From: Candidatus Binataceae bacterium
Lineage (GTDB): Bacteria > Desulfobacterota > Binatia > Binatales > Binataceae
Assembly: GCA_030038355.1 (NCBI GenBank)
Contig: JASHPB010000071.1
Span: 1 to 64,000, forward strand
Reading direction: 5' to 3'
DNA: 64,000 bases
This document shows, one piece after another, positions 35,715 to 44,191 of this stretch. The notes under the pieces were generated by a model that was not told the DNA's origin, ran no database searches, and saw nothing but the letters and a program-made list of their open reading frames with translations. The stretch's first letter is position 1; every line of letters starts with the position of its first letter. The position numbers and the translations under genes were made by a program.

Positions 35715-36944
35715 ATGGCAGTCCTCGCGATCTTTGTGTCGCTGTTCTTCCTCTTCAGCCTCTTCTCGGGGCTGCTGAATCGCACGATCTTCACCGCACC
35801 GATCGTCTTCACGATCGCCGGGATGCTGATGTTCCCGGTGATGCCCGCGATTCTGAAAGCCGGATTCAACGCGAACGTCATGCTCGGGCTCGCTGAGATC
35901 GGCCTCGTATTGCTGCTCTTCACCGATGCGAGCCAGGCCAATCTCACGACGCTGCGCGGCATCGGAAGCCTGCCCGCGCGCCTCTTGAGCGTTGGCATGC
36001 TGCTCACGATCGCACTCGGCGCCGTCGCGGCGCTGTTGGTTTTTCCGAAGCTATCGATCTGGGAGGCGGGTATCCTGGGCGCGATCCTCGCTCCCACCGA
36101 CGCCGGCCTCGGACAAGTGATCGTGAAGAGCCCGCGCGTTCCGGAGCGCGTGCGCGAGGCGCTCAACCTCGAAGCCGGCCTCAACGACGGCCTTTCGGTC
36201 CCGTTTCTCCTGTTCTTCATGGCGATCGCGGCAGCGAAAATCGAAGGCGGCCCGATGGCATTGTCGCAGTTTATCTACGATCAACTTGGCCTCGGCGCGC
36301 TCGTCGGAATTGCGATTGGTCTCAGCGGCGGCTGGCTGATGAACTTTGCCAGTAAAAGGAAATGGGTCGCCGAATCATTTCAGCAGATCGGGCTGGCGGC
36401 GCTGCCGTTGCTCTGCCTGGCATTCAGCGAAGAGCTCGACGCGAGCATGTTCATCGCGGCCTTCGTCGCGGGGCTTGCAGTGCAGTTCATGCTGAGAGAC
36501 GAAGCTCGGCACAGCGTCGAGTTCGGCGGTCAGTGGGGCGATGTCGCGAACCTCGCCGTTTTCTTTCTGTTCGGGATGATTGTCGTGCGCCATTGGCCGC
36601 AGTTCCATTCGAGCTTGTGGTTGTACGCGATTTTGAGCCTCACCGTCGTGCGGATGGTGCCGGTGGCGATCGCGTTGATCGACGCCGGGATCGATCGCGC
36701 CGCAACGGTCTTCATGGGATGGTTTGGCCCGCGCGGCCTCGCGTCTATCGTTCTCGGTCTGGTTTACTTCAAGCAGGAACTGAACTTGCCGGGCGAGGAC
36801 ACGATCCGGCTCGCGGTGATGGTCACGGTCTTGCTCAGCATCTTTGCGCATGGCCTGAGCGCCCGCGCCGGTATCAGCCTTTATGAGAACCGCGTCTCGC
36901 CCCTAAAGCCGAATCGCCAAGCAGCCGGGGAGTCGATCAGCTAG
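35715..36944 (+). CDS. NhaP/CPA1-like cation:proton antiporter
   Basis: The ATG at 35715 (GGAGA site) gives a 409-residue, about 12-helix antiporter. The transport-site region reads GAILAPTDAGLGQVI followed by NLEAGLNDGLSVP, the NhaP-type PTD and ND motifs. Later conserved segments are QIGLAALPLLCLAFSEELDA and MGWFGPRGLASIVLG. Predicted role: Na+(K+)/H+ exchange across the inner membrane. There is no soluble regulatory domain. An upstream in-frame region to 35592 overlaps repeat DNA and is unlikely to be translated. Confidence 0.88.
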   Translation: MAVLAIFVSLFFLFSLFSGLLNRTIFTAPIVFTIAGMLMFPVMPAILKAGFNANVMLGLAEIGLVLLLFTDASQANLTTLRGIGSLPARLLSVGMLLTIALGAVAALLVFPKLSIWEAGILGAILAPTDAGLGQVIVKSPRVPERVREALNLEAGLNDGLSVPFLLFFMAIAAAKIEGGPMALSQFIYDQLGLGALVGIAIGLSGGWLMNFASKRKWVAESFQQIGLAALPLLCLAFSEELDASMFIAAFVAGLAVQFMLRDEARHSVEFGGQWGDVANLAVFFLFGMIVVRHWPQFHSSLWLYAILSLTVVRMVPVAIALIDAGIDRAATVFMGWFGPRGLASIVLGLVYFKQELNLPGEDTIRLAVMVTVLLSIFAHGLSARAGISLYENRVSPLKPNRQAAGESIS

Positions 36945-37066
36945 GTTACCGACATAGGCGACTATTGGTGCGTGCCTGTGGACCGGCAAGCAATTCCGGG
37001 CGATAATCCGCGATCGGATGCGAACGCACGCCGCGCGCACGCCGACCATTCAAGGAGCATTCATCG

Positions 37067-38254
37067 ATGTCCGACCTCGAAGCTTTCCGCAAAGAGACCC
37101 GCGCGTGGCTCGAAGCCAATTGCCCGCCCGAGATGCGTAAGCCCTCGCGCGGTGAAGAAGACACCTGCTGGGGCGGACGCAAATGGAAATTCCAGTCCGA
37201 CGCGCAGCGCCTCTGGATGCAAAGGATGGGCGAGCGCGGCTGGACGGTGCCTGAATGGCCGCGCGAATACGGCGGCGGCGGGCTCTCGCGCGACGAAGCC
37301 AAAATACTCCGCGAGGAAATGCGCAAGCTCGGATGCCGTTCTCCTCTCGACAGCTTCGGTATCTGGATGCTCGGCCCTGCCCTGCTGAAATACGGTCACG
37401 AGGAGCAAAAGCGCGAGCATCTGCCGAAAATCGCGCGTGGCGAAATCCGCTGGTGCCAGGGCTACTCCGAGCCGGGCTCCGGCTCCGATCTCGCCTCGCT
37501 TCAGACGCGAGCCGAGGATAAGGGCGATCACTACATCGTCAACGGCTCGAAAATTTGGACTTCGTACGCCGACAAGGCCGATTGGATTTTCTGCCTCGTC
37601 CGCACCGATCCCAAGGCGCCGAAGCATGAAGGAATCAGCTTTGTACTGTTCGACATGGAAAGCCCGGGGGTCTCAACCGCGCCGATCACGCTGATCTCGG
37701 GCAGCTCGCCGTTCTGCCAAACGTTTTTCGAAGATGTGCTCGTGCCGAAGTCCAACCTCGTCGGCTCGCTCAACAAGGGATGGGACGTCGCGAAGTTCCT
37801 GCTCACGCACGAGCGCGACATGATCGGCGGGATGGGCACCAACAGTGGTGGCGAGAGTCGCTCGCTTGGCCAGATCGCGACCGAGTCGGTCGGACTCGAT
37901 AACGGCGTGCTCGCGGATACCAATCTGCGCGGACAGATCGCGGCGCTCGAAATCGACGCGTGGGCCTTTCGGCTCACGATGGATCGCGTCGGCGACCTGG
38001 TGAAGACCGGCAAAATCAATCCCGCCGCGTCGTCGTTGTTGAAGTATTACGGCACCGAGCTGAACAAGCGCCGGATGGAATTGGTGATGGCGGCCGGCGG
38101 CTTCGACGCACTCGAGTGGGACGGTGAACACTCGCACGAGGGGCGGAATGCTCGCGCGTGGCTCCGCTCAAAGGCGAACTCGATCGAAGGCGGCACGAGC
38201 GAAGTGCAGCTCAACATCATCGCCAAGCGCCTGCTGAACCTCCCCGGCGTGTAA
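37067..38254 (+). CDS. Acyl-CoA dehydrogenase, catalytic-Glu subunit type
   Basis: A 395-residue flavoenzyme of the acyl-CoA dehydrogenase family (helical N-domain, beta domain with GYSEPGSGSDLAS, C-domain helical bundle). The catalytic Glu is E374 in SIEGGTSEVQ, the position of Glu376 in medium-chain dehydrogenase. The unusual length of the N-domain (WGGRKWKFQSDAQRL) is common in substrate-specific ACADs. The next gene, 195 bases on, is a second ACAD lacking this residue, so the two may form a mixed complex. Confidence 0.88.
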   Translation: MSDLEAFRKETRAWLEANCPPEMRKPSRGEEDTCWGGRKWKFQSDAQRLWMQRMGERGWTVPEWPREYGGGGLSRDEAKILREEMRKLGCRSPLDSFGIWMLGPALLKYGHEEQKREHLPKIARGEIRWCQGYSEPGSGSDLASLQTRAEDKGDHYIVNGSKIWTSYADKADWIFCLVRTDPKAPKHEGISFVLFDMESPGVSTAPITLISGSSPFCQTFFEDVLVPKSNLVGSLNKGWDVAKFLLTHERDMIGGMGTNSGGESRSLGQIATESVGLDNGVLADTNLRGQIAALEIDAWAFRLTMDRVGDLVKTGKINPAASSLLKYYGTELNKRRMELVMAAGGFDALEWDGEHSHEGRNARAWLRSKANSIEGGTSEVQLNIIAKRLLNLPGV

Positions 38255-38274
38255 GCGAATGACGATTCCAGTTC

Positions 38275-38368
38275 ACATCCCGTCGCGGGAAGGGCTTAGG
38301 TTGATGCTTCGATCTTCGCAAAAAGACCCTACCCTAAGCCTCTTTCCCTTACCCCAGGGAAAGGATGT
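38275..38368. repeat. Nested inverted-repeat element (copy B)
   Basis: Bounded by acatcc / ggatgt with partially matching arms. Internal phrases gcgggaaggg and ctctttcccttaccccaggg match those of the element at 6569-6682. It lies between the two acyl-CoA dehydrogenase genes and may fold as a hairpin in their transcript. Confidence 0.6.
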
Positions 38369-38449
38369 TTGTCGCTACGAACACTTGAAAGAAGGGTTTG
38401 TGATTGCATAGGAAATTGCAAAGGAACAATTCGGCAAGAACAATAAGAA

Positions 38450-39589
38450 ATGGCACTGGTACTCACCGACGAACAAACGATGCTCCGCGACACCACGCGG
38501 AGCTTTCTCGGCAAGAACGCGCCGATCTCGCATCTCCGGCAATTGCGCGACAGCCGCGATCCCATAGGCTTTTCGCAGCCGCTCTGGAAGGAATTTGCCG
38601 ACAACGGATGGGCCGGGATTCTCGTGCCCGAAAATCATGGCGGCCTTGGCCTCGGCTACGTCGAAGCGGGCGTCGTGATGGAAGAACTTGGGCATACGCT
38701 CACGCCCTCGCCATTCTTCGCCAGTGCCGTGGTGGCTGCGACGGCGATTTCGCGCGCCGGCAGCGACGCGCAGAAAAGCGCGTATCTCCGGAAAATCGCG
38801 GCGGGCGACCTTATCGCGACGCTCGCGATCGATGAATCGCCAAAGCATCGCCCGGCCAACAGCGCGATGAGCGCCAAGCGCAGCGCAGGGGGATTCATCT
38901 TAGAGGGTTCAAAAAGCTACGTCGTCGATGGCCACGTCGCGGACCTGTTCGTCGTCGCGGGGCGCACAGCCGGCTCAGCCAGCGATACCAAGGGCATCAC
39001 GCTCTTTCTCGTCGATTCGAAGGCCAAGGGAGTTCGCGCCGAACGCACGAGCACGGTTGATAGTCACAACGCGGCGCGGATCGCATTCGACAAAACTCCG
39101 GTCGCCGCGGACCACGTGCTCGGTGAAATCGACAACGGATGGAAGCCGCTCGACGGCACGCTGAACGCCGGACGCGCTGCGCTCGCCTCCGAGATGCTCG
39201 GCGCGGGCGACGAGGCTTTCGGCCGCACCGTCAACTATCTGAAGGAGCGCAAGCAGTTCGGGAAGCTGATCGGCGAGTTCCAAGCGCTGCAGCATCGAGC
39301 GGCGGCTCTCTATTGTGAACTCGAAGTCACGCGCTCGGCGGTGCTCAAAGCGCTGCAAACGCTGGATGAGTCCTTCGACGGCGCGGGACCGATTGTAGCG
39401 GTCGCGAAGGCCAAGGCGGGCCAGAGCGCGACGCTCGCGGCGCAGGAAGGAATCCAGATGCACGGCGGCATCGGCATGACCGACGAATTCGACATCGGAT
39501 TTTTCCTAAAGCGCGTGCGCGTATGCCAGGAGCTGTTCGGCGACGCCAATTTCCAGGCTGACCGAATCGCCCGGCTCAGCCGCTACTGA
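38450..39589 (+). CDS. Acyl-CoA dehydrogenase, partner subunit without the catalytic Glu
   Basis: A 379-residue acyl-CoA dehydrogenase. The overall fold is complete, with FFASAVVAATAISRAGSDAQ, FILEGSKSYVVDG and KERKQFGKLIGEFQ. At the position of the catalytic Glu it has QMHGGIGMTDE, which lacks the acidic residue (His-Gly-Gly instead). Dehydrogenases of this kind are known to work as the flavin-incomplete half of alpha2-beta2 complexes, for example in steroid side-chain oxidation. It follows the catalytic ACAD gene. Confidence 0.85.
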   Translation: MALVLTDEQTMLRDTTRSFLGKNAPISHLRQLRDSRDPIGFSQPLWKEFADNGWAGILVPENHGGLGLGYVEAGVVMEELGHTLTPSPFFASAVVAATAISRAGSDAQKSAYLRKIAAGDLIATLAIDESPKHRPANSAMSAKRSAGGFILEGSKSYVVDGHVADLFVVAGRTAGSASDTKGITLFLVDSKAKGVRAERTSTVDSHNAARIAFDKTPVAADHVLGEIDNGWKPLDGTLNAGRAALASEMLGAGDEAFGRTVNYLKERKQFGKLIGEFQALQHRAAALYCELEVTRSAVLKALQTLDESFDGAGPIVAVAKAKAGQSATLAAQEGIQMHGGIGMTDEFDIGFFLKRVRVCQELFGDANFQADRIARLSRY

Positions 39590-39918
39590 CTGGTCGAAAG
39601 AGTCGGTAAGCAAAGCGAGCGAAAAAGGCGCGAAACCTCGATTTGATCATTCCGACCGTTGCGCGAGCAATGACCTGATGGAGTCGCCGGCCGTCCGTCA
39701 ACTGTAGCCCAGGCTGCCGCAGTCGCGGGAACTGATCCTCACGATGCATCAGCCGTTCCTTGCCTTGAAGGCGGGTGGATAAGAACCTTCGACTTGGCTC
39801 GCAAGCTGGCTTCGCCCGGGATAACAGCTTTTCCGATTTCTTGGTGCCTCGGCATGACTCAGGGTAGTGGCACAACCTCGAGGCATCTCGAAGCATGCAA
39901 GCAAATGGACGAGCGCGG
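39590..39918. other. Gene-free stretch with repeat remnant
   Basis: Between the acyl-CoA dehydrogenase gene and the convergent DUF3106 gene. Bases 39783-39826 (aaccttcgacttggctcgc ... gcttcgcccgggataaca) resemble the right half of the inverted repeat at 35397-35536. No gene or terminator could be supported. Confidence 0.5.
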
Positions 39919-40548
39919 TTACTCGGCGCCCTTCGGCGGATGATGACGGCGCCAGCGCGCGAACCATCCGTGATGCTTCTGCGGCGGTTGCCCTGTCTCC
40001 GGAGCCGCAGCCCCCGGTCCCTGTTGCTGACCATTGAAGCGCGCGCGTGCCTCTTGGCGCTCCTCCGGCGTCATCTGCTGCCATCGATGATAATTCTGGA
40101 GCATGCGCTCACGCTGCTCAGGCGGCAGTTGCTGAAAGTGCTGATAGCGGCGGATCAGCTGCTGCTGCCGCTCGGGCGGCAGCGTTCGAAAATGATTGTA
40201 GGCCTGTCGTAGCTGCTGGCGCTGACCCTCCGGGAGCTTGCGCCATTGGCGCATCCCCTCGAGCACGCGCTGGCGTTCCTCGGGTGGGAGGCTTCGGAAC
40301 TGCTGGTAGGTGCGCTGCGCGCTCATCCGCTCGTCGGGCGACATCGCCTGCCACTGCCGATAGTTGTCGAGCACGCGCTCACGCTGATTTGGCGTGAGCC
40401 GCGCCCACTGCTCGGGATAGCGGTTGGCGAATGACTGTTCGAGCGCGCTTGGCGATTCGCCGAGTGCCTGCGCGCGTGCGATGCTGATCATGGGAAAAAT
40501 CATCAGCGCGGCGAGCAGGAGGATCGCCATGCGGCGGCGGAGGTTCAT
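39919..40548 (-). CDS. DUF3106-type exported repeat protein
   Basis: A 209-residue protein with a signal peptide (LLLAALMIFPMISIARA). A repetitive region follows, made of about five units of the type RxLPPEERQR(V/M)LxxYxxW, which are helical and rich in Arg, Gln and Pro (DUF3106). The C-terminus is His/Trp-rich (KHHGWFARWRRHH). Its ATG overlaps the stop of the preceding small gene by four bases, within the sigma factor operon. The function is unknown; by position it belongs to an envelope stress response. Confidence 0.8.
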   Translation of the reverse strand: MNLRRRMAILLLAALMIFPMISIARAQALGESPSALEQSFANRYPEQWARLTPNQRERVLDNYRQWQAMSPDERMSAQRTYQQFRSLPPEERQRVLEGMRQWRKLPEGQRQQLRQAYNHFRTLPPERQQQLIRRYQHFQQLPPEQRERMLQNYHRWQQMTPEERQEARARFNGQQQGPGAAAPETGQPPQKHHGWFARWRRHHPPKGAE

Positions 40549-40889
40549 TCGACTGGACCTCCATCGTCCTGCTGCCGATACTCTTCCTCGTGCGGGGGCG
40601 CGACTGCCTGATTCGCCGGACCGGGCGGAGGAGGATAGGCGACCGGGGCATTTTGTCCGCCGCCGAGCAGACCCATCGAGCTCAAGGTGCGGATGCGGTC
40701 CATCATCGATTCGCCCTGCTCCTGACCACCGGCATTTTCGCCATTCGAATTGTCAGAGCGGAACAAGTCGAGATTTAGCAGCATCTGCGGGTCGGGCGGC
40801 GGCTCCTTTGCTCGGGCAAATCGAACTCGGGTGAAAACCAGCGCTGCCGCCATAGTCAGAATCACCACGAGTTTACGAAGACTTCTCAT
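40545..40889 (-). CDS. Small exported protein of the sigma operon
   Basis: A 114-residue protein with a signal peptide (LVVILTMAAALVFTRVRFARA), then an acidic, Gly/Gln/Pro-rich part with DPQMLLNLDLFRSDN, ESMMDRIRTLSSMGLL and PPPPGPANQ. It is mostly predicted as disordered. It overlaps the anti-sigma gene by 17 bases and the DUF3106 gene by four, so it belongs to one operon. No family is recognised. Confidence 0.75.
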   Translation of the reverse strand: MRSLRKLVVILTMAAALVFTRVRFARAKEPPPDPQMLLNLDLFRSDNSNGENAGGQEQGESMMDRIRTLSSMGLLGGGQNAPVAYPPPPGPANQAVAPPHEEEYRQQDDGGPVE

Positions 40890-41394
40890 TGTCCTGCTGC
40901 GATGCCGGCGGCACCTGATCGAGCCGCTCGATCACATCATAGTTCTCCAGCAGGTCCAGATGCTCGACAACGTTGTAGTTTTTCAGCAAGCCGAGGTCAG
41001 CGTCTTTCATCTCCGTCGCCATCGCCATCTGATCGAGCGGCGGCGCCGACAACGGCGGCGGGCGATGAATTGAAACAACGATCAGCAGCGCCGCGACCGC
41101 TGCGCCGAGACCGCCGAGCGCCGTCAGCGCGAAGCCGGAGCGCCACCATGGCGCGCGGGCTTCCTGGTGGGCGGCGAGCTTGCGGCGCAGCTCGTATCGA
41201 TAAGCGGTCCAATCCGGCTCCGGGGCTTCATCCACGAACTGCGCGACTTTGCGCAGCACGCCGAGTGAGGATTCGGCAACCGCGCGGCACTCGGCGCATC
41301 CCGCCAGATGCTGCTCGACGCGGGCGCGCTCTTCGATCCCGAGTTCGCCCCGCGCGTAAGGAATCAGCGCGGCTTCTGGATGCTTCGTGGCCAT
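40873..41394 (-). CDS. Zinc-containing anti-sigma factor
   Basis: A 173-residue membrane protein. The N-terminal zinc motif HLAGCAECR (H29-x3-C33-x2-C36) identifies a ZAS-type anti-sigma domain. One membrane helix (about 88-108, GFALTALGGLGAAVAALLIV) and a periplasmic Asp/Leu-rich tail with repeated LLxNYxVxEHLD units follow. The ATG at 41394 is 3 bases downstream of the sigma factor stop. It would hold the sigma factor at the membrane until an envelope signal releases it. Confidence 0.88.
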   Translation of the reverse strand: MATKHPEAALIPYARGELGIEERARVEQHLAGCAECRAVAESSLGVLRKVAQFVDEAPEPDWTAYRYELRRKLAAHQEARAPWWRSGFALTALGGLGAAVAALLIVVSIHRPPPLSAPPLDQMAMATEMKDADLGLLKNYNVVEHLDLLENYDVIERLDQVPPASQQDNEKSS

Positions 41395-41396
41395 CG

Positions 41397-42017
41397 TCAA
41401 ACGTCTTTCAGCGTCTTCTTCAACTCCGCGACTGCGCGATGCACATGGACGCGCGCCGTGCTCTCCGAGCATCCGAGCACGGTAGCGATCTCCCGGCTGC
41501 TGAGGCCCTCTGCCTGCATGATGACGGCTGAGCGCTGATGCGGCGACAGACGATCGAGAGCGGTGCGAAGTTGCCCGGCGCTCTCGCCGCGAATCGCCTG
41601 CAAATCAGGCCCAGCCTCTTCGGCCGGAGGCTCGATTCCGCGCGCATCGGGATCGTCGCCCGGGCCGGCGATCGGCAGCATCCGCTTCCACCACTTGGAG
41701 CGCCGCTGCTGGTCGATACAGAGGTTGACGAGAATGCGATGAAACCAGGTCGAAAAGCTCGAGCGTCCATCGAACTTGCCGGCAGATTCGAAAAGCCGGA
41801 TGAAGGCATCCTGCGACAGGTCATGGGCGTCAGCCTCGTTGCCCAGAATCGAGCGGGCCAGCCGAAAAGCGCGGCTTTGGTAGCGCTCGACCAGCAGCTG
41901 GAACGCCTGCGAGTCGTGACCCGCGACTTTCCTGCACAATTCTTCATCGCTTAGCTCGGGCGGCATTGCTTCAGCACTGGCGGACCCGACTCGTTCTATC
42001 ACGAGGGCAAGTGTCAC
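41397..42017 (-). CDS. ECF-type RNA polymerase sigma factor
   Basis: A 206-residue sigma-70 family extracytoplasmic-function factor. Region 2 spans about residues 38-110 (FQLLVERYQSRAFRLARSI, DLSQDAFIRLFESAGKFD, FSTWFHRILVNLCID). Region 4 spans about 150-205 (LDRLSPHQRSAVIMQ, SSREIATVLGCSESTARV). The start is a GTG at 42017. The downstream cotranscribed genes are its anti-sigma factor and two exported proteins, a typical envelope-stress module. Confidence 0.92.
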   Translation of the reverse strand: MTLALVIERVGSASAEAMPPELSDEELCRKVAGHDSQAFQLLVERYQSRAFRLARSILGNEADAHDLSQDAFIRLFESAGKFDGRSSFSTWFHRILVNLCIDQQRRSKWWKRMLPIAGPGDDPDARGIEPPAEEAGPDLQAIRGESAGQLRTALDRLSPHQRSAVIMQAEGLSSREIATVLGCSESTARVHVHRAVAELKKTLKDV

Positions 42018-42163
42018 GTTTCGAGCGCGATGCTGATGCTACTACCGCTGTGCGATAGGACGCAGCAGCCACGTAAAACGTTTACGTCGCCGGGAGATTT
42101 TTGCGGCCGTAAACGAATCGCTGGCGGCATCCGTCGAAGGCAAGGAAGCGAGGAGTGACGACG

Positions 42164-42484
42164 ATGCCAAACGAGAATCCGAGCCCCAAGCCCGACCGAA
42201 GATGGATTTTTGCCGCCGTAATCATGGGCGTGGCGGCTGGATTCGCACTGGCGATCGTCGCCCAATCGCGGATCGCTCTCGAGCGGTTCGACGTGGACTG
42301 CGTTGATTCGTTCAGCCACCTCGCGCGCCATCATGCGGGTATGCTCGCGATCACGGTGAGCTCAGGCGGCGCAGGCTTCTGGTCTGGCGCGTACCGGCTC
42401 GGCGGCGGCGTTTATCGTCTGGCACAGGGCACGCGCTACGCGATGATCGCAAAGGGCTACCTCGCCCGGCGATTCAGCGCCTGA
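42164..42484 (+). CDS. Small membrane protein of unknown function
   Basis: A 106-residue protein with a basic N-terminus and one clear membrane helix (about residues 14-32, WIFAAVIMGVAAGFALAIV), then a Gly/Ser-rich amphipathic region with AITVSSGGAGFWSGAYRLG. A GAGGAG site precedes the ATG at 42164 by 9 bases. It is divergent from the sigma operon. No family is recognised. Confidence 0.65.
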   Translation: MPNENPSPKPDRRWIFAAVIMGVAAGFALAIVAQSRIALERFDVDCVDSFSHLARHHAGMLAITVSSGGAGFWSGAYRLGGGVYRLAQGTRYAMIAKGYLARRFSA

Positions 42485-42602
42485 ATCTCACCACTTGCAA
42501 TCCGCTACATTTTGAGGCGTCTTCCGCGCAGCCTTCCTCCTGCGTTGTGAGCCGGGTTCGCTCACGCGATGATTGTGCTCCAATCCTCGCTGGAGGAGCG
42601 CA

Positions 42603-42905
42603 GTGGCTAATACACCATCCGTAGATTGCAAGCAGGACGCCGGAGTCCTCACCCCGATCATCAATCGCAACCGCTGCGAGGGCAAAGAAGATTGCGTGCG
42701 CGTCTGCCCGTACAACGTTTTCGAAATAGGTACGCTCTCGATCGAACAGCGCCGCGCCTTGCCACTCGGTTCCCGAATCAAGGCTTGGGCGCATCGAAAT
42801 CGCCAGGCCTTCGCGATCCGAGCTGATGACTGTCATGCGTGCGGACTCTGCGTCGCCGCGTGCCCGGAGCAGGCGATAACACTGCGGCGAGTTAACGCTC
42901 CATAG
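42603..42905 (+). CDS. Ferredoxin-like two-cluster iron-sulfur protein
   Basis: A 100-residue ferredoxin. The second site is classical (CHACGLCVAACP, C-x2-C-x2-C-x3-CP). The first reads CEGKEDCVRVCPYNVF, with a C-x5-C-x3-CP spacing that lacks one Cys of the standard motif, so it may hold a 3Fe-4S cluster. Between them lies a loop of about 45 residues, longer than in 2[4Fe-4S] ferredoxins. The GTG at 42603 follows a GGAGGAG site. It is the last intact gene before a decayed region. Confidence 0.85.
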   Translation: MANTPSVDCKQDAGVLTPIINRNRCEGKEDCVRVCPYNVFEIGTLSIEQRRALPLGSRIKAWAHRNRQAFAIRADDCHACGLCVAACPEQAITLRRVNAP

Positions 42906-43112
42906 CTTGAGTCCGAGCCCGTTCGAAGACAATCAACGGTCCATATCGCGAGGGTTCACGGCAAGGGACGAATGATAGCGCGAAAGATTTTACGCTTTGG
43001 ATGATTTAAAGAATCATTTTCATAGATTCATTCTCATCTCAGCCCATGCTTCATCCGTGCGCCGTCCCCACTTCTAGGCCTGATACCGATTCTTGGACTT
43101 GCCACCGCAGCA

Positions 43113-43490
43113 TTCCCTCGAAGCGATCCATGCATCCGCTATCCGACCGGCCGCGTCGGCACACAGCCCGAGGAGCTGTTCAGCGTCAACGGTGTTTCTT
43201 AACGTGACGCTCTCATATGCGACCGGCACCGACGCGAACGGTAACACCACGTATTGCTACGTCCTGCCCGACAGTAACCAGTCGCCCACTGTGCGCATTA
43301 GTTCGGGCGACACTCTGGACTGACGTTCACCAACGATCCCCCCGCGCCCCCCAGTTCCGACGCGATGGCGATGCAGATGGCGTCGTCGCCGAGCGACGTT
43401 TGCGGCATGGCCACGATGGACAGTTCATCGACGAACGTTCATTTCCACGGCACCAACACGCCGCGGCATCGAATCGCACAGAGTGACGGT
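43113..43490 (+). pseudogene. Multicopper oxidase N-terminal remnant
   Basis: Three frames, in order, give DPCIRYPTGRVGTQPEELFS, LNVTLSYATGTDANGNTTYC and VRISSGDTLD, then LTFTNDPPAPPSSDAMAMQM and SSTNVHFHGTNTP. HFHG is the type 1/3 copper motif of multicopper oxidases, and the order matches the start of such an enzyme. Two frame changes (near 43190 and 43320) and the lack of the remainder make it a remnant. Confidence 0.65.
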
Positions 43491-43577
43491 TGAAACGGTT
43501 GAAAATGAATGCGCTGCCGGAATTCTCGGGCGCGCCGCATCGTCACCGTGATCTTCTCATCGGCGAGCGTCACACCT

Positions 43578-43705
43578 TGGATACATTCCCATCAGCATCT
43601 CGGTGATCCCGAGCAATCCCATGCCCGTTCTTCACGCCGATCCCCGACTACTTGGCGCCGCCGAACGGAAGATTCGGCGCGATCGCGAGATGCTGATTCA
43701 CCATC
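43578..43705 (-). pseudogene. Aldehyde dehydrogenase C-terminal fragment (decayed copy)
   Basis: About 130 bases closely resemble the 3' end of the intact aldehyde dehydrogenase gene at 44192. Shared strings include tggcgccgccgaacggaag and gcgcgatcgcgagatgctg, read in the same orientation. The remainder of the gene is missing. It therefore looks like a truncated duplicate left between the copper oxidase remnant and the intact gene. Confidence 0.65.
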
Positions 43706-44125
43706 GAGTCGTCTTTATCAAGTAACTCTTGGTTATTGTATCCACTATTCGGCGAGACACATTCTCGTTTGTAGGCAGCAACTGATGAATGCCGAGGGTG
43801 GGGGTGAAGACTCGGCCCGGAGGTTTGATAAACCTTCTGCGGCGACTGTCTGAAATTGATCGCCAGAATCCGTAATCATTCCGCTAAACGCAAGAACTGT
43901 TTCCGTCTGCGAGCATCGAAAGTACCCGTGGTCCCCTGGAAGCAGGTCGAGACATCCTCTGTGCCACCACTCATCCCATTCTCAACCGCCCGCATGTCCT
44001 CTGCGTTCAACTCAAAAATCACAAGCTTTCAGTTGGTGTCTGCAGCGGTCCTTACTCGCCAGTCGCTTTGAAGACAGCCCGCGCAGGTCTAAGAAGAGCC
44101 TCTCAGTTCGAAGCTACCGAGGCGT
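43706..44125. other. Unassigned stretch downstream of the aldehyde dehydrogenase
   Basis: No supportable gene. On the minus strand a 50-codon frame near 43910-44030 encodes FELNAEDMRAVENGMSGGTE, which looks protein-like but has no start or family match. The sequence is probably more eroded coding DNA. Confidence 0.35.
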
Positions 44126-44163
44126 GAGAATGCGGCGCCGGAAATCTCCGGCGCCGCATTCTC
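44126..44163 (-). terminator. Strong hairpin after the aldehyde dehydrogenase gene
   Basis: A perfect 16-base stem (gagaatgcggcgccgg) with a 6-base loop, 28 bases after the aldehyde dehydrogenase stop. It has no T run on the minus strand but is the right place and stability for a terminator or 3' end stabiliser. Confidence 0.7.
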
Positions 44164-44191
44164 GTTACAAATTTACTCTCGGTCGAGAGCG

